From positions 1 to 64,000 of the forward strand of contig JAFLSV010000006.1 in the NCBI GenBank assembly GCA_022510785.1: a DNA stretch of 64,000 bases, given 5' to 3'. The notes under the pieces were generated by a model. It was not told where the DNA came from, did no database searches, and saw only the letters and a program-made list of their open reading frames with translations. Of the stretch, positions 52,522 to 61,618 are shown one piece after another (the stretch's first letter is position 1; each line of letters opens with the position of its first letter). Position numbers and translations under genes: made by a program. Source of the stretch: Desulfovibrionaceae bacterium. Its GTDB lineage: Bacteria > Desulfobacterota > Desulfovibrionia > Desulfovibrionales > Desulfovibrionaceae.

Positions 52522-53954
52522 ACACGCTTTTTGCCGATTCCCGCCCCGGCCGCACGGGCGCGCTGCCCCGGCGGCCCGAGCTGCGCGCCGCCGACATGCT
52601 GCCCCCCTCCCTGCTGCGCAAGGACAGGCCCCGGCTGCCCGAGCTGTCGGAACTGGACGTGGTTCGCCATTTTACGCGGCTGTCCCAGCGCAACTATTCG
52701 GTGGACGCCAACTGTTACCCCCTTGGCTCGTGCACCATGAAATACAACCCCAAATTCATGGAATACGTCGCTTCCCTGCCGGGCTTCACCGCGCTGCATC
52801 CCCTCATGGCCCAACTGCGCGGAGCCGGACACTACACCCAGGGCGCGCTTCAGATCCTGTGGGAAATGGAGCGCCTCTTGTGCGAAATTACCGGTATGGC
52901 GGCCTTCACCCTTCAGCCCATGGCCGGAGCCCACGGCGAATTCACCGGGGCCATGCTCATCGCGGCCTATCACCGCGACAGAGGTAACAAAAAAAACAAA
53001 ATCCTCATTCCCGACTCGGCCCACGGCACCAATCCCGCCTCGGCCACCCTGGCCGGGTTTGAGGTGGTCAATATTCCCTCCCGGGACGGCATTCTTGACC
53101 CTGACGATCTGGAAGCGGCCCTTGACGACACGGTGGCGGCCCTTATGATGACCTGCCCCAACACTCTGGGCCTGTTTGAAAACAGGCTGCCCGCCCTGGT
53201 GGAAAAGCTGCGCCGGGTGGATGCCCTGCTCTACTACGACGGCGCCAACATGAACGCCATTCTGGGCAAGATGCGCGTGGGCGACGCGGGCTTTGACGTG
53301 GTGCACCTCAACCTGCACAAGACCTTCGGCACGCCCCATGGCGGCGGCGGGCCCGGCGCGGGGCCGGTGGGCGTCAGCGCCCGGCTGGAACCCTTTTTGC
53401 CCGTGTCGCGGGTGGCCCGGCAGCAAGACGGAAGCTTCTGCCTGGACTACGACCACCCCAAGAGCATTGGCTATATCGCGCCCTTTTACGGCAACTTCGC
53501 CGTGGTGCTCAAGGCCTATGCCTATATTCTGCGCCTGGGGCGCGAAGGTCTGCGGCGGGCGTCGGAATACGCGGTGCTCAATGCCAATTACCTGCGCAAG
53601 CGCCTTGAGACAATTCTTGACATGCCCTGCCAGCGCCTGTGCATGCACGAGTTCGTCGCCTCCGCTCCGCAGGGGCTTCGCGCCCTGGACATTGCCAAGG
53701 CCATGCTGGACGGGCAGGTTCATGCCCCCACCGTCTACTTTCCGCTCATTGTGCCGGAATGCCTCATGTTTGAACCCACCGAAACGGAAAGCAAGCAGAC
53801 CCTTGACGCGCTTGCGGAGCTGCTGGACGAGATTGTCAGGCGCGGCCAGGCCAGCCCGGACGACCTGGCTCACGCGCCCTATCACACGCCGGTGCGGCGC
53901 CTGGACGAAACCCTGGCCGCCCGCAGCATGGTGCTGACCGAAGATATGGCATAG
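52518..53954 (+). CDS. gcvPB: Glycine dehydrogenase (decarboxylating) subunit 2
   Basis: The 478-residue PLP-bearing half. The PLP Lys is in HLNLHKTFGTPHGGGGPG. The N-terminal FTRLSQRNYSVDANCYPLGSCTMKYNPK is highly conserved. GTG 52518 overlaps the gcvPA stop. It decarboxylates glycine and passes the aminomethyl group to the lipoyl arm of GcvH. Confidence 0.95.
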   Translation: MNTLFADSRPGRTGALPRRPELRAADMLPPSLLRKDRPRLPELSELDVVRHFTRLSQRNYSVDANCYPLGSCTMKYNPKFMEYVASLPGFTALHPLMAQLRGAGHYTQGALQILWEMERLLCEITGMAAFTLQPMAGAHGEFTGAMLIAAYHRDRGNKKNKILIPDSAHGTNPASATLAGFEVVNIPSRDGILDPDDLEAALDDTVAALMMTCPNTLGLFENRLPALVEKLRRVDALLYYDGANMNAILGKMRVGDAGFDVVHLNLHKTFGTPHGGGGPGAGPVGVSARLEPFLPVSRVARQQDGSFCLDYDHPKSIGYIAPFYGNFAVVLKAYAYILRLGREGLRRASEYAVLNANYLRKRLETILDMPCQRLCMHEFVASAPQGLRALDIAKAMLDGQVHAPTVYFPLIVPECLMFEPTETESKQTLDALAELLDEIVRRGQASPDDLAHAPYHTPVRRLDETLAARSMVLTEDMA

Positions 53955-54022
53955 GCGGCTGCCGGAACCTGTCAGGCCGCTTCTGCGCCCGGATCATGGC
54001 CTGACCCCTGTATGGAGTATCC

Positions 54023-55027
54023 ATGCTTGCCCTGCGCACAGACTCGCTTGATCCCTGCTGGAACCTGGCGCTGGAGGAAACGCTGTTCAACTCCCTCGAA
54101 CCGGGCCATCCAGGCTGGTTTCTGCTCTGGCGCAACGGGCCGTCCATCATTGTGGGCAGGCACCAGAACACGCTGGAGGAAATCAACGAAGATTTCATCC
54201 GCGCCGCAAAGCTGCCGGTGGTGCGCCGCCCCACCGGCGGCGGCGCGGTGTACCATGACGAGGGCAACATCAACTTTTCCTTCCTGACCTGGGTGGACAC
54301 CAAGTCCCCGCCCGGCTTCGCGGACTTTCTCGCTCCCATTGTGGAGGCTCTGACCGATGTGGGCGTAGCGGCCAGCTTTTCCAGCCGCAACGATATCACG
54401 GTGGACGGCCGAAAAATTTCGGGCAGCGCCCAGCGCCGTTCGGGCTCCCGAATGCTGCACCACGGCACCATGATGGTGGATCTTGATACCGGGGTGCTGG
54501 GCAGGGCGCTGACGGGCAATCCTGACAAATACCAGTCCAAGGGAGTAAGCTCGCATAAAAGCCGGGTTGCCAATTTGCGGGAATTTTTGCCCCAAAGCTG
54601 GAGCCGCGAAACCTGCATGACCCGCGTCATGGAAGCCATGACCCGGCGCTGCGCCAGCGCAAAAAGCGCGCTGCCGCCCCATCTGGCCGGGCAGGTGGAA
54701 GAGCTGGCGGAATCCAAATACCGCGCCTGGGAATGGAACTATGGCAAATCACCCGAATTCACCGAACGGCGGCGGCAGCGCTTTCCGTGGGGCGCGCTGG
54801 AATGCCGCTTCAACGTCAAAAACGGCATCATCACCCGCTGCCGCCTGTACGGCGATTTTTTTACGCTGAACGATATTGCCGACCTGGAAAAATGCCTTGA
54901 AGGCGTGCCCCGCGCGCCTGAAGCGCTGGCCGAGGCCCTGGCCGGCGTACCCGTGGAAGAATGGTTTGTGGGCGCGCGGCGCGGGCCGCTGCTGGACTTT
55001 CTGTGTCAGGGCACCGGCCGGGAATAA
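54023..55027 (+). CDS. lplA: Lipoate-protein ligase
   Basis: The 334-residue protein has RHQNTLEEINEDFI, the lipoyl-AMP loop RRPTGGGAVYHDEGNINFSFL, the catalytic Lys in DITVDGRKISGSAQRR and a small C-terminal domain (about 235-334). It attaches free lipoate to GcvH, consistent with its place 68 bases after gcvPB. A GGAG lies five bases ahead of ATG 54023. Confidence 0.92.
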   Translation: MLALRTDSLDPCWNLALEETLFNSLEPGHPGWFLLWRNGPSIIVGRHQNTLEEINEDFIRAAKLPVVRRPTGGGAVYHDEGNINFSFLTWVDTKSPPGFADFLAPIVEALTDVGVAASFSSRNDITVDGRKISGSAQRRSGSRMLHHGTMMVDLDTGVLGRALTGNPDKYQSKGVSSHKSRVANLREFLPQSWSRETCMTRVMEAMTRRCASAKSALPPHLAGQVEELAESKYRAWEWNYGKSPEFTERRRQRFPWGALECRFNVKNGIITRCRLYGDFFTLNDIADLEKCLEGVPRAPEALAEALAGVPVEEWFVGARRGPLLDFLCQGTGRE

Positions 55028-55085
55028 GGGCGAGCGGGCAGAATCAGCCTGGGCGGGCCGAAAAAAAACGCGACAAAAAGCGGGC

Positions 55086-55445
55086 TCAGAGCGCGGCTTT
55101 CACCTCGTCCCGAAAGAGCTCCAGATTATTGGGCTCGCCGGGCTCATGCTCGTCCGGGTACAGCAGGGCCGACATGTAGAATACCGAATCCAGAGACAGG
55201 GCGCTCTGCGCGCTGGCCGAAAAATTGCGCAGCCTGGCGCTGGCCCGCTCGCGCAGGGGCGAGGGCAGCGCGGCCAGATGGGCGCGGCCTTCCTCGCCAA
55301 GCCCGGCCAGAAATTCGGCCTTTTCCCGCATAAGCGCCCGGTATCCCTCAGCGTCGCCGCGTTCCACACAAGCCCTGCCCCGTGTTTCCACATCGGCGAT
55401 TCGCCCGCATACCGTCTGCAGCCATTCCACAAAGGCGTTGTTCAT
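55086..55445 (-). CDS. Hypothetical helical protein
   Basis: A 119-residue, mostly alpha-helical protein with no motif I recognise. It has a hydrophobic core pattern (WLQTVCGRIADVETRGRACVERGDAEGYRALMREKAEFLAGL) and a conserved-looking tail (SVFYMSALLYPDEHEPGEPNNLELFRDEV). ATG 55445 with AGG seven bases ahead is preferred to the ATG at 55472. It is antisense to the gene run on either side and convergent with lplA. Confidence 0.6.
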   Translation of the reverse strand: MNNAFVEWLQTVCGRIADVETRGRACVERGDAEGYRALMREKAEFLAGLGEEGRAHLAALPSPLRERASARLRNFSASAQSALSLDSVFYMSALLYPDEHEPGEPNNLELFRDEVKAAL

Positions 55446-55604
55446 CAGAAACCTCGCGTTATGATCACGCAAAAACTCTCGCCCCGGGCGCGATCTTTGT
55501 CAACAGCGGCCAGACCCGGCCTTGCGCGCGATCCCTCGTGCCCGCGCACTTCTCATTGCCCACTCACGCCAGGGATCATACATGGCGGACAAGGAGGTAG
55601 CATC

Positions 55605-56258
55605 ATGCATCACCCGAACCTTACCCTGCTGGGGCGCCTGTCCGCCAGGGCCATGCTGCTTGGCCTGCTGCTCACGCCCCTTGCCGCGCCGCAGGCTCAG
55701 GCGGCGCCCGACCAGGTGCATCCGGGCCGTGACGCCCAAACCCGGAATCAGCCGGCTCCGGCCCGGCCGGCCTTGAAGCGCGACGCCACGGATCAAAGCC
55801 AGACCCGGGACTATTCCGACCGCGCGTTTCTGTCGTCCATGCTCGCCCATCATGAAGGAACCGTTGCCATGGCCGATCAGTTGCTGCGCAGCGCACCCGG
55901 TTCCGTCAATCCCAGGCTGGCCCGCTGGGCCCAGAAAATCCGCAAAAATCAGACGCAGGAAATGATGGACTTGCAGATCCTGCTGGACACCGCGGGCGGT
56001 CTGGACAGGGCCGCGTATCAGGAAATGGCCCGGCAGATGACCGACATGATGAAGCGGGGCCAGGGCCTGGATCCCAATGTGCGCTTTGTGGTTCTTATGA
56101 TTCCCCACCACGCCGGCGCCGTGGAAATGTCGCTGCCCGCCCTGCTCTATTCCGACAGCCGCCGCATCGCCAATCTGGCCCAGGACATTATTGAGGCTCA
56201 AAGCAAGGAAATCGCCGAATTCCGCGACTGGCTGAGCCAGCAGCACCATACGCTGTAA
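55605..56258 (+). CDS. DUF305 family periplasmic protein
   Basis: The 217-residue protein has a signal peptide (cleavage after AQA, about residue 34), a Pro/Arg-rich linker, and a DUF305 domain from about 67. This is a ferritin-like helical bundle with MLAHHEGTVAMAD and MIPHHAGAVEMS, the paired HH motifs that are the family hallmark. DUF305 proteins are often near copper or other metal-handling genes, but none is seen here. AAGGAGG precedes the ATG. Confidence 0.85.
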   Translation: MHHPNLTLLGRLSARAMLLGLLLTPLAAPQAQAAPDQVHPGRDAQTRNQPAPARPALKRDATDQSQTRDYSDRAFLSSMLAHHEGTVAMADQLLRSAPGSVNPRLARWAQKIRKNQTQEMMDLQILLDTAGGLDRAAYQEMARQMTDMMKRGQGLDPNVRFVVLMIPHHAGAVEMSLPALLYSDSRRIANLAQDIIEAQSKEIAEFRDWLSQQHHTL

Positions 56259-56428
56259 ACCCTGTCCCCGCTGTTCCGCCGTCCGGCTCTGCCCGGACGG
56301 CGACCCGCTGATATGCCCGGAGCCCTGTTCCACGGCCCTCCGCCCAGGCGGGGCGGAGCCGGCGTGCCCCCCGGTTGACACGAAACCCAAAGCGGGGCTA
56401 TCTAACGGCCGTGGGAAACGTTCCCTGT

Positions 56429-56505
56429 GGGCCCGTAGCTCAGTTGGATAGAGCGACAGCCTCCGGAGCTGTAGGCCTGGCGTTCGAATCGCCACGGGCT
56501 CACCA
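56429..56505 (+). tRNA. tRNA-Arg (CCG)
   Basis: A 77-base tRNA. The acceptor GGGCCCG pairs with CGGGCTC (one G-U), then A-CCA encoded. The anticodon stem ACAGC/GCTGT encloses loop CTCCGGA, so the anticodon is CCG and reads CGG. The TTCGAAT T-loop has a five-base stem TGGCG/CGCCA. Confidence 0.95.
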
Positions 56506-56560
56506 GTCATTTCAGGCACTTGCGTTTATCCCGTGAGCGCCATCCCGCGAGCCACGGAAG

Positions 56561-56596
56561 AAAAAACGGAGCGCTCCTTGAGGCCGCTCCGTTTTT
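56561..56596 (+). terminator. Terminator after tRNA-Arg
   Basis: AAAAAACGGAGCG and CGCTCCGTTTTT form a stem with an 11-base loop, ending in a T-run. It would end the tRNA transcript before the PurF-like gene. Confidence 0.75.
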
Positions 56597-56653
56597 CGCA
56601 TTAACGGCTTTCCGTTGTTCTGCGCAAAACTTCAGCAACAATCGTAGGACGTT

Positions 56654-58075
56654 ATGGGCGGATTTTTTGGAGTTGTCTCCAGACGGGACTGTGTGCTGGA
56701 TGTGTTTTTTGGCGTGGACTATCACTCGCACCTGGGGACGCGGCGCGGCGGCATGGCCGTGTATGATGCCGGACAAGGCTTTCAGCGACAAATCCACAAT
56801 ATCGAAAACTCCCCCTTCAGAACCAAGTTTGAATCGGATATAGCGGATTTTCGCGGATGCAGCGGCATAGGCTGCATAAGCGATATCGATCCCCAGCCCC
56901 TGCTGGTTCGCTCGCACCTCGGCCTGTATGCCATCACCACCGTCGGCATCATCAATAATGCCGAGGATCTGGTGCGGGAATATTTTTCGGCCCAGGGACA
57001 CCAGCTTATGGCCCAGAGCAATGGCAAGGTGAATTCCTCCGAACTGGTCGCGGCCCTCATCAACCAGAAAGACGATATTGTCTCCGGCATCCTGCACGCT
57101 CAAGACGTCATTGACGGTTCCATGACCATACTGCTGCTCACGCCGGACTGCATCATCGCGGCGCGCGACAGGCTGGGGCGCCTGCCGGTTCATCTGGGCA
57201 AAAACGACGACGGGTGCAGCGTTTCCTTTGAGTCCTTCGCCTATCACAAGCTGGGCTACGAAGACATCTATGAGCTCGGCCCGCGCGAAATCGTGCGCGT
57301 GACGGCTCAGGGGTTTGACACGCTCTCTCCTGCCGCTGAAGAGATGAAAATCTGCGCCTTTCTGTGGACCTATTACGGCTACCCCAATTCCAATTACGAA
57401 GGCATGAATGTGGAAGTCATGCGCTATCGCAACGGCGAAATCATGGCCCGCGATGAAAGCGCCCGCGGAGCCTTGCCCAGGGTGGACTTTATCGCCGGTG
57501 TCCCCGATTCCGGCACACCGCACGCCATAGGCTTCGCCAACCGCTGCGGCGTTCCTTTTGCGCGGCCCTTTGTCAAATACACGCCCACCTGGCCGCGCTC
57601 GTTCATGCCCGCCAACCAGTCCGTGCGCAATCAGGTCGCCAAGATGAAGCAGATTCCCGTTCCGGAACTTATTGAAGGAAAAAAACTGCTTTTTGTGGAT
57701 GACTCCATCGTGCGCGGCACCCAGCTGCGCGAGACGGTCGAGTTCCTCTACAGCTCCGGCGCCGCGGAAGTGCATATGCGCTCCGCCTGTCCGCCCATCA
57801 TGTACAGTTGCAAGTATCTGAACTTTTCCCGCGGCAATTCCGATATGGATCTGCTCGCCCGCCGCATTGTGCAGGAACTTGAGGGCGATGAAGGCCAGCG
57901 GCATCTGGAGGAATACGCGGACGCCTCAAGCGCGCGCGGCCAGTCCATGCTGAAGGCCATCTGCCGAAAAATGGGCTTTGAATCCCTGGGCTATCAGTCG
58001 CTGAACGGGCTGCTTGAGGCTATCGGCATAGAGACAGGGAAAATCTGCACCTACTGTTGGACGGGTGAAGAATAA
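56654..58075 (+). CDS. PurF-like amidophosphoribosyltransferase paralogue without the N-terminal Cys
   Basis: The 473-residue protein has PurF architecture: a class II glutaminase-like domain (about 1-230) and a phosphoribosyltransferase domain with the PRPP loop LLFVDDSIVRGTQ (about 355-367). True PurF begins MCG or has Cys after a propeptide, the nucleophile that releases ammonia from glutamine. This one begins MGGFFGVVSRRD, so Cys is Gly and glutaminase activity is unlikely. Other glutaminase residues partly remain (GTRRGG, RSHLG). Four C-terminal Cys include CTYCWTG. It may be an ammonia-dependent or regulatory paralogue. A true purF should exist elsewhere. Confidence 0.82.
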   Translation: MGGFFGVVSRRDCVLDVFFGVDYHSHLGTRRGGMAVYDAGQGFQRQIHNIENSPFRTKFESDIADFRGCSGIGCISDIDPQPLLVRSHLGLYAITTVGIINNAEDLVREYFSAQGHQLMAQSNGKVNSSELVAALINQKDDIVSGILHAQDVIDGSMTILLLTPDCIIAARDRLGRLPVHLGKNDDGCSVSFESFAYHKLGYEDIYELGPREIVRVTAQGFDTLSPAAEEMKICAFLWTYYGYPNSNYEGMNVEVMRYRNGEIMARDESARGALPRVDFIAGVPDSGTPHAIGFANRCGVPFARPFVKYTPTWPRSFMPANQSVRNQVAKMKQIPVPELIEGKKLLFVDDSIVRGTQLRETVEFLYSSGAAEVHMRSACPPIMYSCKYLNFSRGNSDMDLLARRIVQELEGDEGQRHLEEYADASSARGQSMLKAICRKMGFESLGYQSLNGLLEAIGIETGKICTYCWTGEE

Positions 58076-58209
58076 AAACTCTGGTGCTTTCGTGTCTTTT
58101 CGGTTAAGAATGGCCATTCCCGCCTGATAAAGGCCGGGCGTCCGCGCGGGAAGCTCCGGATGCCGCCCGGCCCGCTTTTCAAGCCCGGGCTTCGCCCAAA
58201 GGTCGCAGT

Positions 58210-59316
58210 ATGCCTTTTCCCACCTTGCAAATCGGGGATCTCATCGCCAAAATACCCATAGTCCAGGGCGGCATGGGCGTTGGCATCTCTCTTTCCCGCC
58301 TGGCCTCGGCCGTGGCGCGGGAAGGCGGCATTGGCGTCATCGCCGCTGCCATGATCGGCATGAAGGAGCCGGACATCGCCCAAAACCCGGTGGAAGCCAA
58401 CACCCGCGCCCTGCGGAACGAGCTGCGCAAAGCCCGTACGGCTACCGGGGGGATTCTTGGCGTCAATATCATGGTGGCCCTGACCACCTTTACCGATCTG
58501 GTGCGCACCGCCATTGAGGAAAAAGCCGATGTGGTGTTTTCGGGCGCGGGCCTGCCCATGGATCTGCCCAAAATTCTGCGCGATATGTGCGAGGAAAAAA
58601 AACAGCAGTTTCACACCAGGCTGGTGCCCATCGTCTCATCGGGGCGCGCCGCTTCCCTTATCGCCCGCAAGTGGATGCAGAAATACAGCTACACGCCCGA
58701 CGCCTTTGTGGTGGAAGGCCCCAAGGCGGGCGGCCACCTAGGCTTCGCGCCGGAAAACCTCGGCGATCCCAGCTACAGTCTGGAGGAGCTGGTTCCCCAG
58801 GTGGTGGAGGCCGTTAAGCCGCTGGAAGACGCCAAAGGCGCGGCCGTACCGGTTATCGCGGCCGGCGGTGTGTACTCCGGCGAAGACATTGCCCGCTTCC
58901 TCGATTTGGGAGCTGCGGGCGTGCAGATGGGCACCCGGTTCGTGGCCACCCATGAATGCGACGCCGACGATCGCTTCAAAGAAGCCTACCTCAACGCCAG
59001 GCAGGAAGACATCACCATTATCAAGAGCCCTGTGGGCATGCCCGGACGCGCGCTGTTCAACAAGTTCATCGAAGCCGCCCGCAGCGGCTCCAAAAAACCG
59101 TTCAAGTGCGTGTTCCATTGCGTCAAAACCTGTGAACAGGAAAAAACGCCCTATTGCATTGCCGCCGCGCTCATCAATGCCATGAAAGGCAATCTGGAAC
59201 GCGGTTTCGCCTTTTGCGGGGCCAATGTGGCCCGCGTGGACGCCATCCGCTCCGTCCACGAACTTATGGCCTCGCTGCAGCAGGAATTTGAAGCCCTCCG
59301 ATCCGCGAGGGCCTGA
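58210..59316 (+). CDS. Nitronate monooxygenase-like FMN protein
   Basis: The 368-residue TIM-barrel protein belongs to the nitronate monooxygenase/2-nitropropane dioxygenase family: PIVQGGMGVGISLSRLASAVAREGGIGVIAA, VEGPKAGGHLGF (catalytic His in GGH) and GAAGVQMGTRFVATHE. The related FabK enoyl-ACP reductases share the fold, so activity needs testing. The C-terminal 60 residues have three Cys (CVFHCVKTC) and CIAAAL, unusual for the family and possibly metal binding. A good terminator follows. Confidence 0.88.
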   Translation: MPFPTLQIGDLIAKIPIVQGGMGVGISLSRLASAVAREGGIGVIAAAMIGMKEPDIAQNPVEANTRALRNELRKARTATGGILGVNIMVALTTFTDLVRTAIEEKADVVFSGAGLPMDLPKILRDMCEEKKQQFHTRLVPIVSSGRAASLIARKWMQKYSYTPDAFVVEGPKAGGHLGFAPENLGDPSYSLEELVPQVVEAVKPLEDAKGAAVPVIAAGGVYSGEDIARFLDLGAAGVQMGTRFVATHECDADDRFKEAYLNARQEDITIIKSPVGMPGRALFNKFIEAARSGSKKPFKCVFHCVKTCEQEKTPYCIAAALINAMKGNLERGFAFCGANVARVDAIRSVHELMASLQQEFEALRSARA

Positions 59317-59339
59317 GCTTCCTTCGCGCGCCGGCATCA

Positions 59340-59376
59340 AGGCCCCGGGACAATGGCTGTCACGGGGCCTCTTTTT
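59340..59376 (+). terminator. Terminator after the nitronate monooxygenase-like gene
   Basis: AGGCCCCG...GACA pairs with TGTC.CGGGGCCT around an ATGGC loop, then CTTTTTC. A textbook Rho-independent terminator 24 bases past the stop. Confidence 0.85.
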
Positions 59377-59422
59377 CAGGCAAACTTCATGGTTCAGGCC
59401 AATACCCGGGCCAGATGCGGGA

Positions 59423-60391
59423 TCAGACCGAAAGGCGGCGCTCCTGCGAGGCGTCGGATGAAGCGGAATCTGACGGCAGGGCGGCAAAAAATTCCCCGTC
59501 CTGGCTGCGTTCCCACAAAACAAGGGCCAGATGCCTGCGCACGGCATCCAAAGCCTGGGATAAGTCCCGTCCGAGCCGCGGGGCCCGATCCATATCCAGG
59601 GCCAGAAGACCGCAACGCCGTCCGCGTATTTCCAGGGGCAGCAGCAGGGTGTGTTCCGGCCGGGGCAGTCTTTTCCCGTCGCCGCAGTGCAGGCTCATGG
59701 GCGCATGAGCAGGGCCGTCCGCAGCGGCCCTTTCAAGCAAAAGACCTTGCCATGCTTCGGCTTCGGCCGTTCCTTCAGGCGCGTCCAGCAGACAATACGT
59801 CCGCTCTCCCTTGCCCCACCACAGGGCATGCACCGTCTCTACGGACAAGGCTTCCCCCATGGCCCGGCGGCAGCGCGCGATGAGATCCCGGGCATGAGCG
59901 GCACTGTCCAGGCCCGCCATGGACTGAAAAAGAAAGGCGCACACCTCGGACTTGCGTTCCAGAAGCTCGCGCTCCATCATAATTTCCCGCGCCATGCGCT
60001 CCATGTCCTGATACATGTTGCGCACTTCCCGCGCCCGGCTCAGGGCGTCGAACACCTGCTGCCTGTCCAGGGGAAACCGGATGAGCTGCTGAAAATGTCC
60101 GTCAAGGGCCTGCTCCAGAAGCGCCCGTTCCGCGTTCTCCTCCAGCACCAGCACGGTGGGAATCAGTTGCAGTATCTCCGCCGTATGGGGAAGCCGCGCG
60201 CGCAACGTCCGCCACATGCCGCTCCCCAGCCACAGCAAAAGCGGATCGTCACCGCGCTCAAGGGCAAAGGTCAGGGCATCCGCTCCGGCCAGCACGCGGC
60301 ACTCGTAGCCATCGCCGGCGGCTTCCTGTACCAGGCGCCGGTCTTCGGGCCTGAGCCCGAGAAACCAAAGAAGAGGAGCTTGAGCCGTCAC
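59423..60391 (-). CDS. Pseudo-receiver plus GAF-like protein
   Basis: The 322-residue protein starts with GTG 60391 after GGGAGG; the longer open frame lacks support. Residues about 1-115 look like a response-regulator fold (LLWFLGLRPEDRRLVQEAAGDGYECRVLAGADAL) without a recognisable phosphorylation Asp. A coiled linker follows (about 125-155: REVRNMYQDMERMAREIMMERELLERK). The rest (160-310) resembles a GAF domain (ALSVETVHALWWG, LPLEIRGRRCGLLALDM). No output domain is present. It is probably a signalling sensor of unknown input. Confidence 0.6.
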   Translation of the reverse strand: MTAQAPLLWFLGLRPEDRRLVQEAAGDGYECRVLAGADALTFALERGDDPLLLWLGSGMWRTLRARLPHTAEILQLIPTVLVLEENAERALLEQALDGHFQQLIRFPLDRQQVFDALSRAREVRNMYQDMERMAREIMMERELLERKSEVCAFLFQSMAGLDSAAHARDLIARCRRAMGEALSVETVHALWWGKGERTYCLLDAPEGTAEAEAWQGLLLERAAADGPAHAPMSLHCGDGKRLPRPEHTLLLPLEIRGRRCGLLALDMDRAPRLGRDLSQALDAVRRHLALVLWERSQDGEFFAALPSDSASSDASQERRLSV

Positions 60392-60697
60392 AGTGCCTCC
60401 CAGGGACAAAAATTTGCCGGAGACTGCCGCAATTTGCCGCCATTGCCCCGACTTGCCATAGCAAAAGCAAAAAACATGCCAATTTGGAAATTTCCTTGTA
60501 TACGACAGTAGCAAGACTTGATTTCCGGCATATTTTTCCATGCGCGCGGAAGCTGGGCCCGCATCCGCCAAACGGTTGACGCCAAACCGTGAGCGTCGTA
60601 ACTGATACTGATGCCCCATAAAAAAAGCCCGGCCTGAAGACCTGTTCAACAACCTTGCCAAAAGCCGCCCGCTGCGGACGGTATGTCTGGAGCCTCC
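60392..60697. other. Divergent intergenic region
   Basis: Contains a 10-base direct repeat (CAATTTGCCG at about 60408 and 60430) next to the pseudo-receiver start, and a weak promoter-like TTGACG-N17-TAACTG (about 60575-60603) toward the next plus-strand gene. No RNA gene is visible. Confidence 0.35.
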
Positions 60698-61618
60698 ATG
60701 TCCTCCCTTTTTGCCCCGTCCTCCGCGTCTTCCGCATCTGGCCCGATGCCGCCAGCCTGGCTGGACACCCTGCGCCCGGATGACAGGCTTGCCGCAGCCG
60801 CCTATGAAAACAGCCCGGCGCCGCTCAGAGCCCTGCTCAAAAGCGCCATCGCCCTGTATTTTCAGCTTTGGGGCGAAACGCCATCCGAAACAGCGCACAG
60901 TGTGCGCAATGCGGCCGCCGGATTTGCCTGGGAGCGCGCCGAGGGGCCTGTCTCGTGGACGCTGGCCGTCATGGATCCGGCCTACGCCTCACCGGCAAGG
61001 CTTCTGGCCGCCCTGATGCCCGCCGTGCTGGCGGGAGTGGAGATGATCCTGCTCGTCTGGCCGGACAAGCCGCCCGCGCCGGTTCAAAGCGTCGCCCTTG
61101 ACCTGGCCGGTCTGGAAAACCGGTACGTCATGCCTTCCGCCGGAGATTCGGCGCCCACGGTGACGGATCTGATCCGCGAGCTCACCGCGCAGGGCGAAGG
61201 CAGGCTGCTCCTGTTCCCCACGGAGCGCAGCCGCTTCTCTCCCCTGTTTCAGGCCGTGCGCGAAACGGCCCGCGCCTTGCGGGTACGGCTCTGGCAGGAC
61301 AGGCCCGCGCCCTGTATCGCGCTTATTGCGGACGGCGCGGACAGCGCCGGCGAGGCCGCCCTGAGGGACAGGCTGCAATGGGCGCATGGCGACGCCGTTG
61401 TACAGGTCGTATCGCCCGGCAAGCGGCCCGGGCGAAATGACTTTGCCGCCTGCTGCACGGCCAGGCCCGCTGCCTTTGAGGAACCCGCGGCGGCTTACGC
61501 GCCTTTGCTGCTCGGGCCGGGCATGGAAGCCTGCTGGGTGCACGAGGGCCTGAGCCCCCGCTTTTTCCGCCTCGCGCGTCATGCCATCCGTCTCTACCCT
61601 GACAAGGAGTTTTCGTGA
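60698..61618 (+). CDS. Hypothetical protein upstream of EF-G
   Basis: The 306-residue protein does not match a family that I recognise. Residues about 85-125 (DPAYASPARLLAALMPAVLAGVEMILLVWPDK) recall the nucleotide-fold segment of histidinol dehydrogenase, where a similar 'PA.LAGV..I.L..PP' occurs, but catalytic His and metal residues of HisD are not seen. I place the start at ATG 60698, five bases after GGAG. It overlaps the EF-G start (GTGA), so both are translated from one message. Confidence 0.6.
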   Translation: MSSLFAPSSASSASGPMPPAWLDTLRPDDRLAAAAYENSPAPLRALLKSAIALYFQLWGETPSETAHSVRNAAAGFAWERAEGPVSWTLAVMDPAYASPARLLAALMPAVLAGVEMILLVWPDKPPAPVQSVALDLAGLENRYVMPSAGDSAPTVTDLIRELTAQGEGRLLLFPTERSRFSPLFQAVRETARALRVRLWQDRPAPCIALIADGADSAGEAALRDRLQWAHGDAVVQVVSPGKRPGRNDFAACCTARPAAFEEPAAAYAPLLLGPGMEACWVHEGLSPRFFRLARHAIRLYPDKEFS

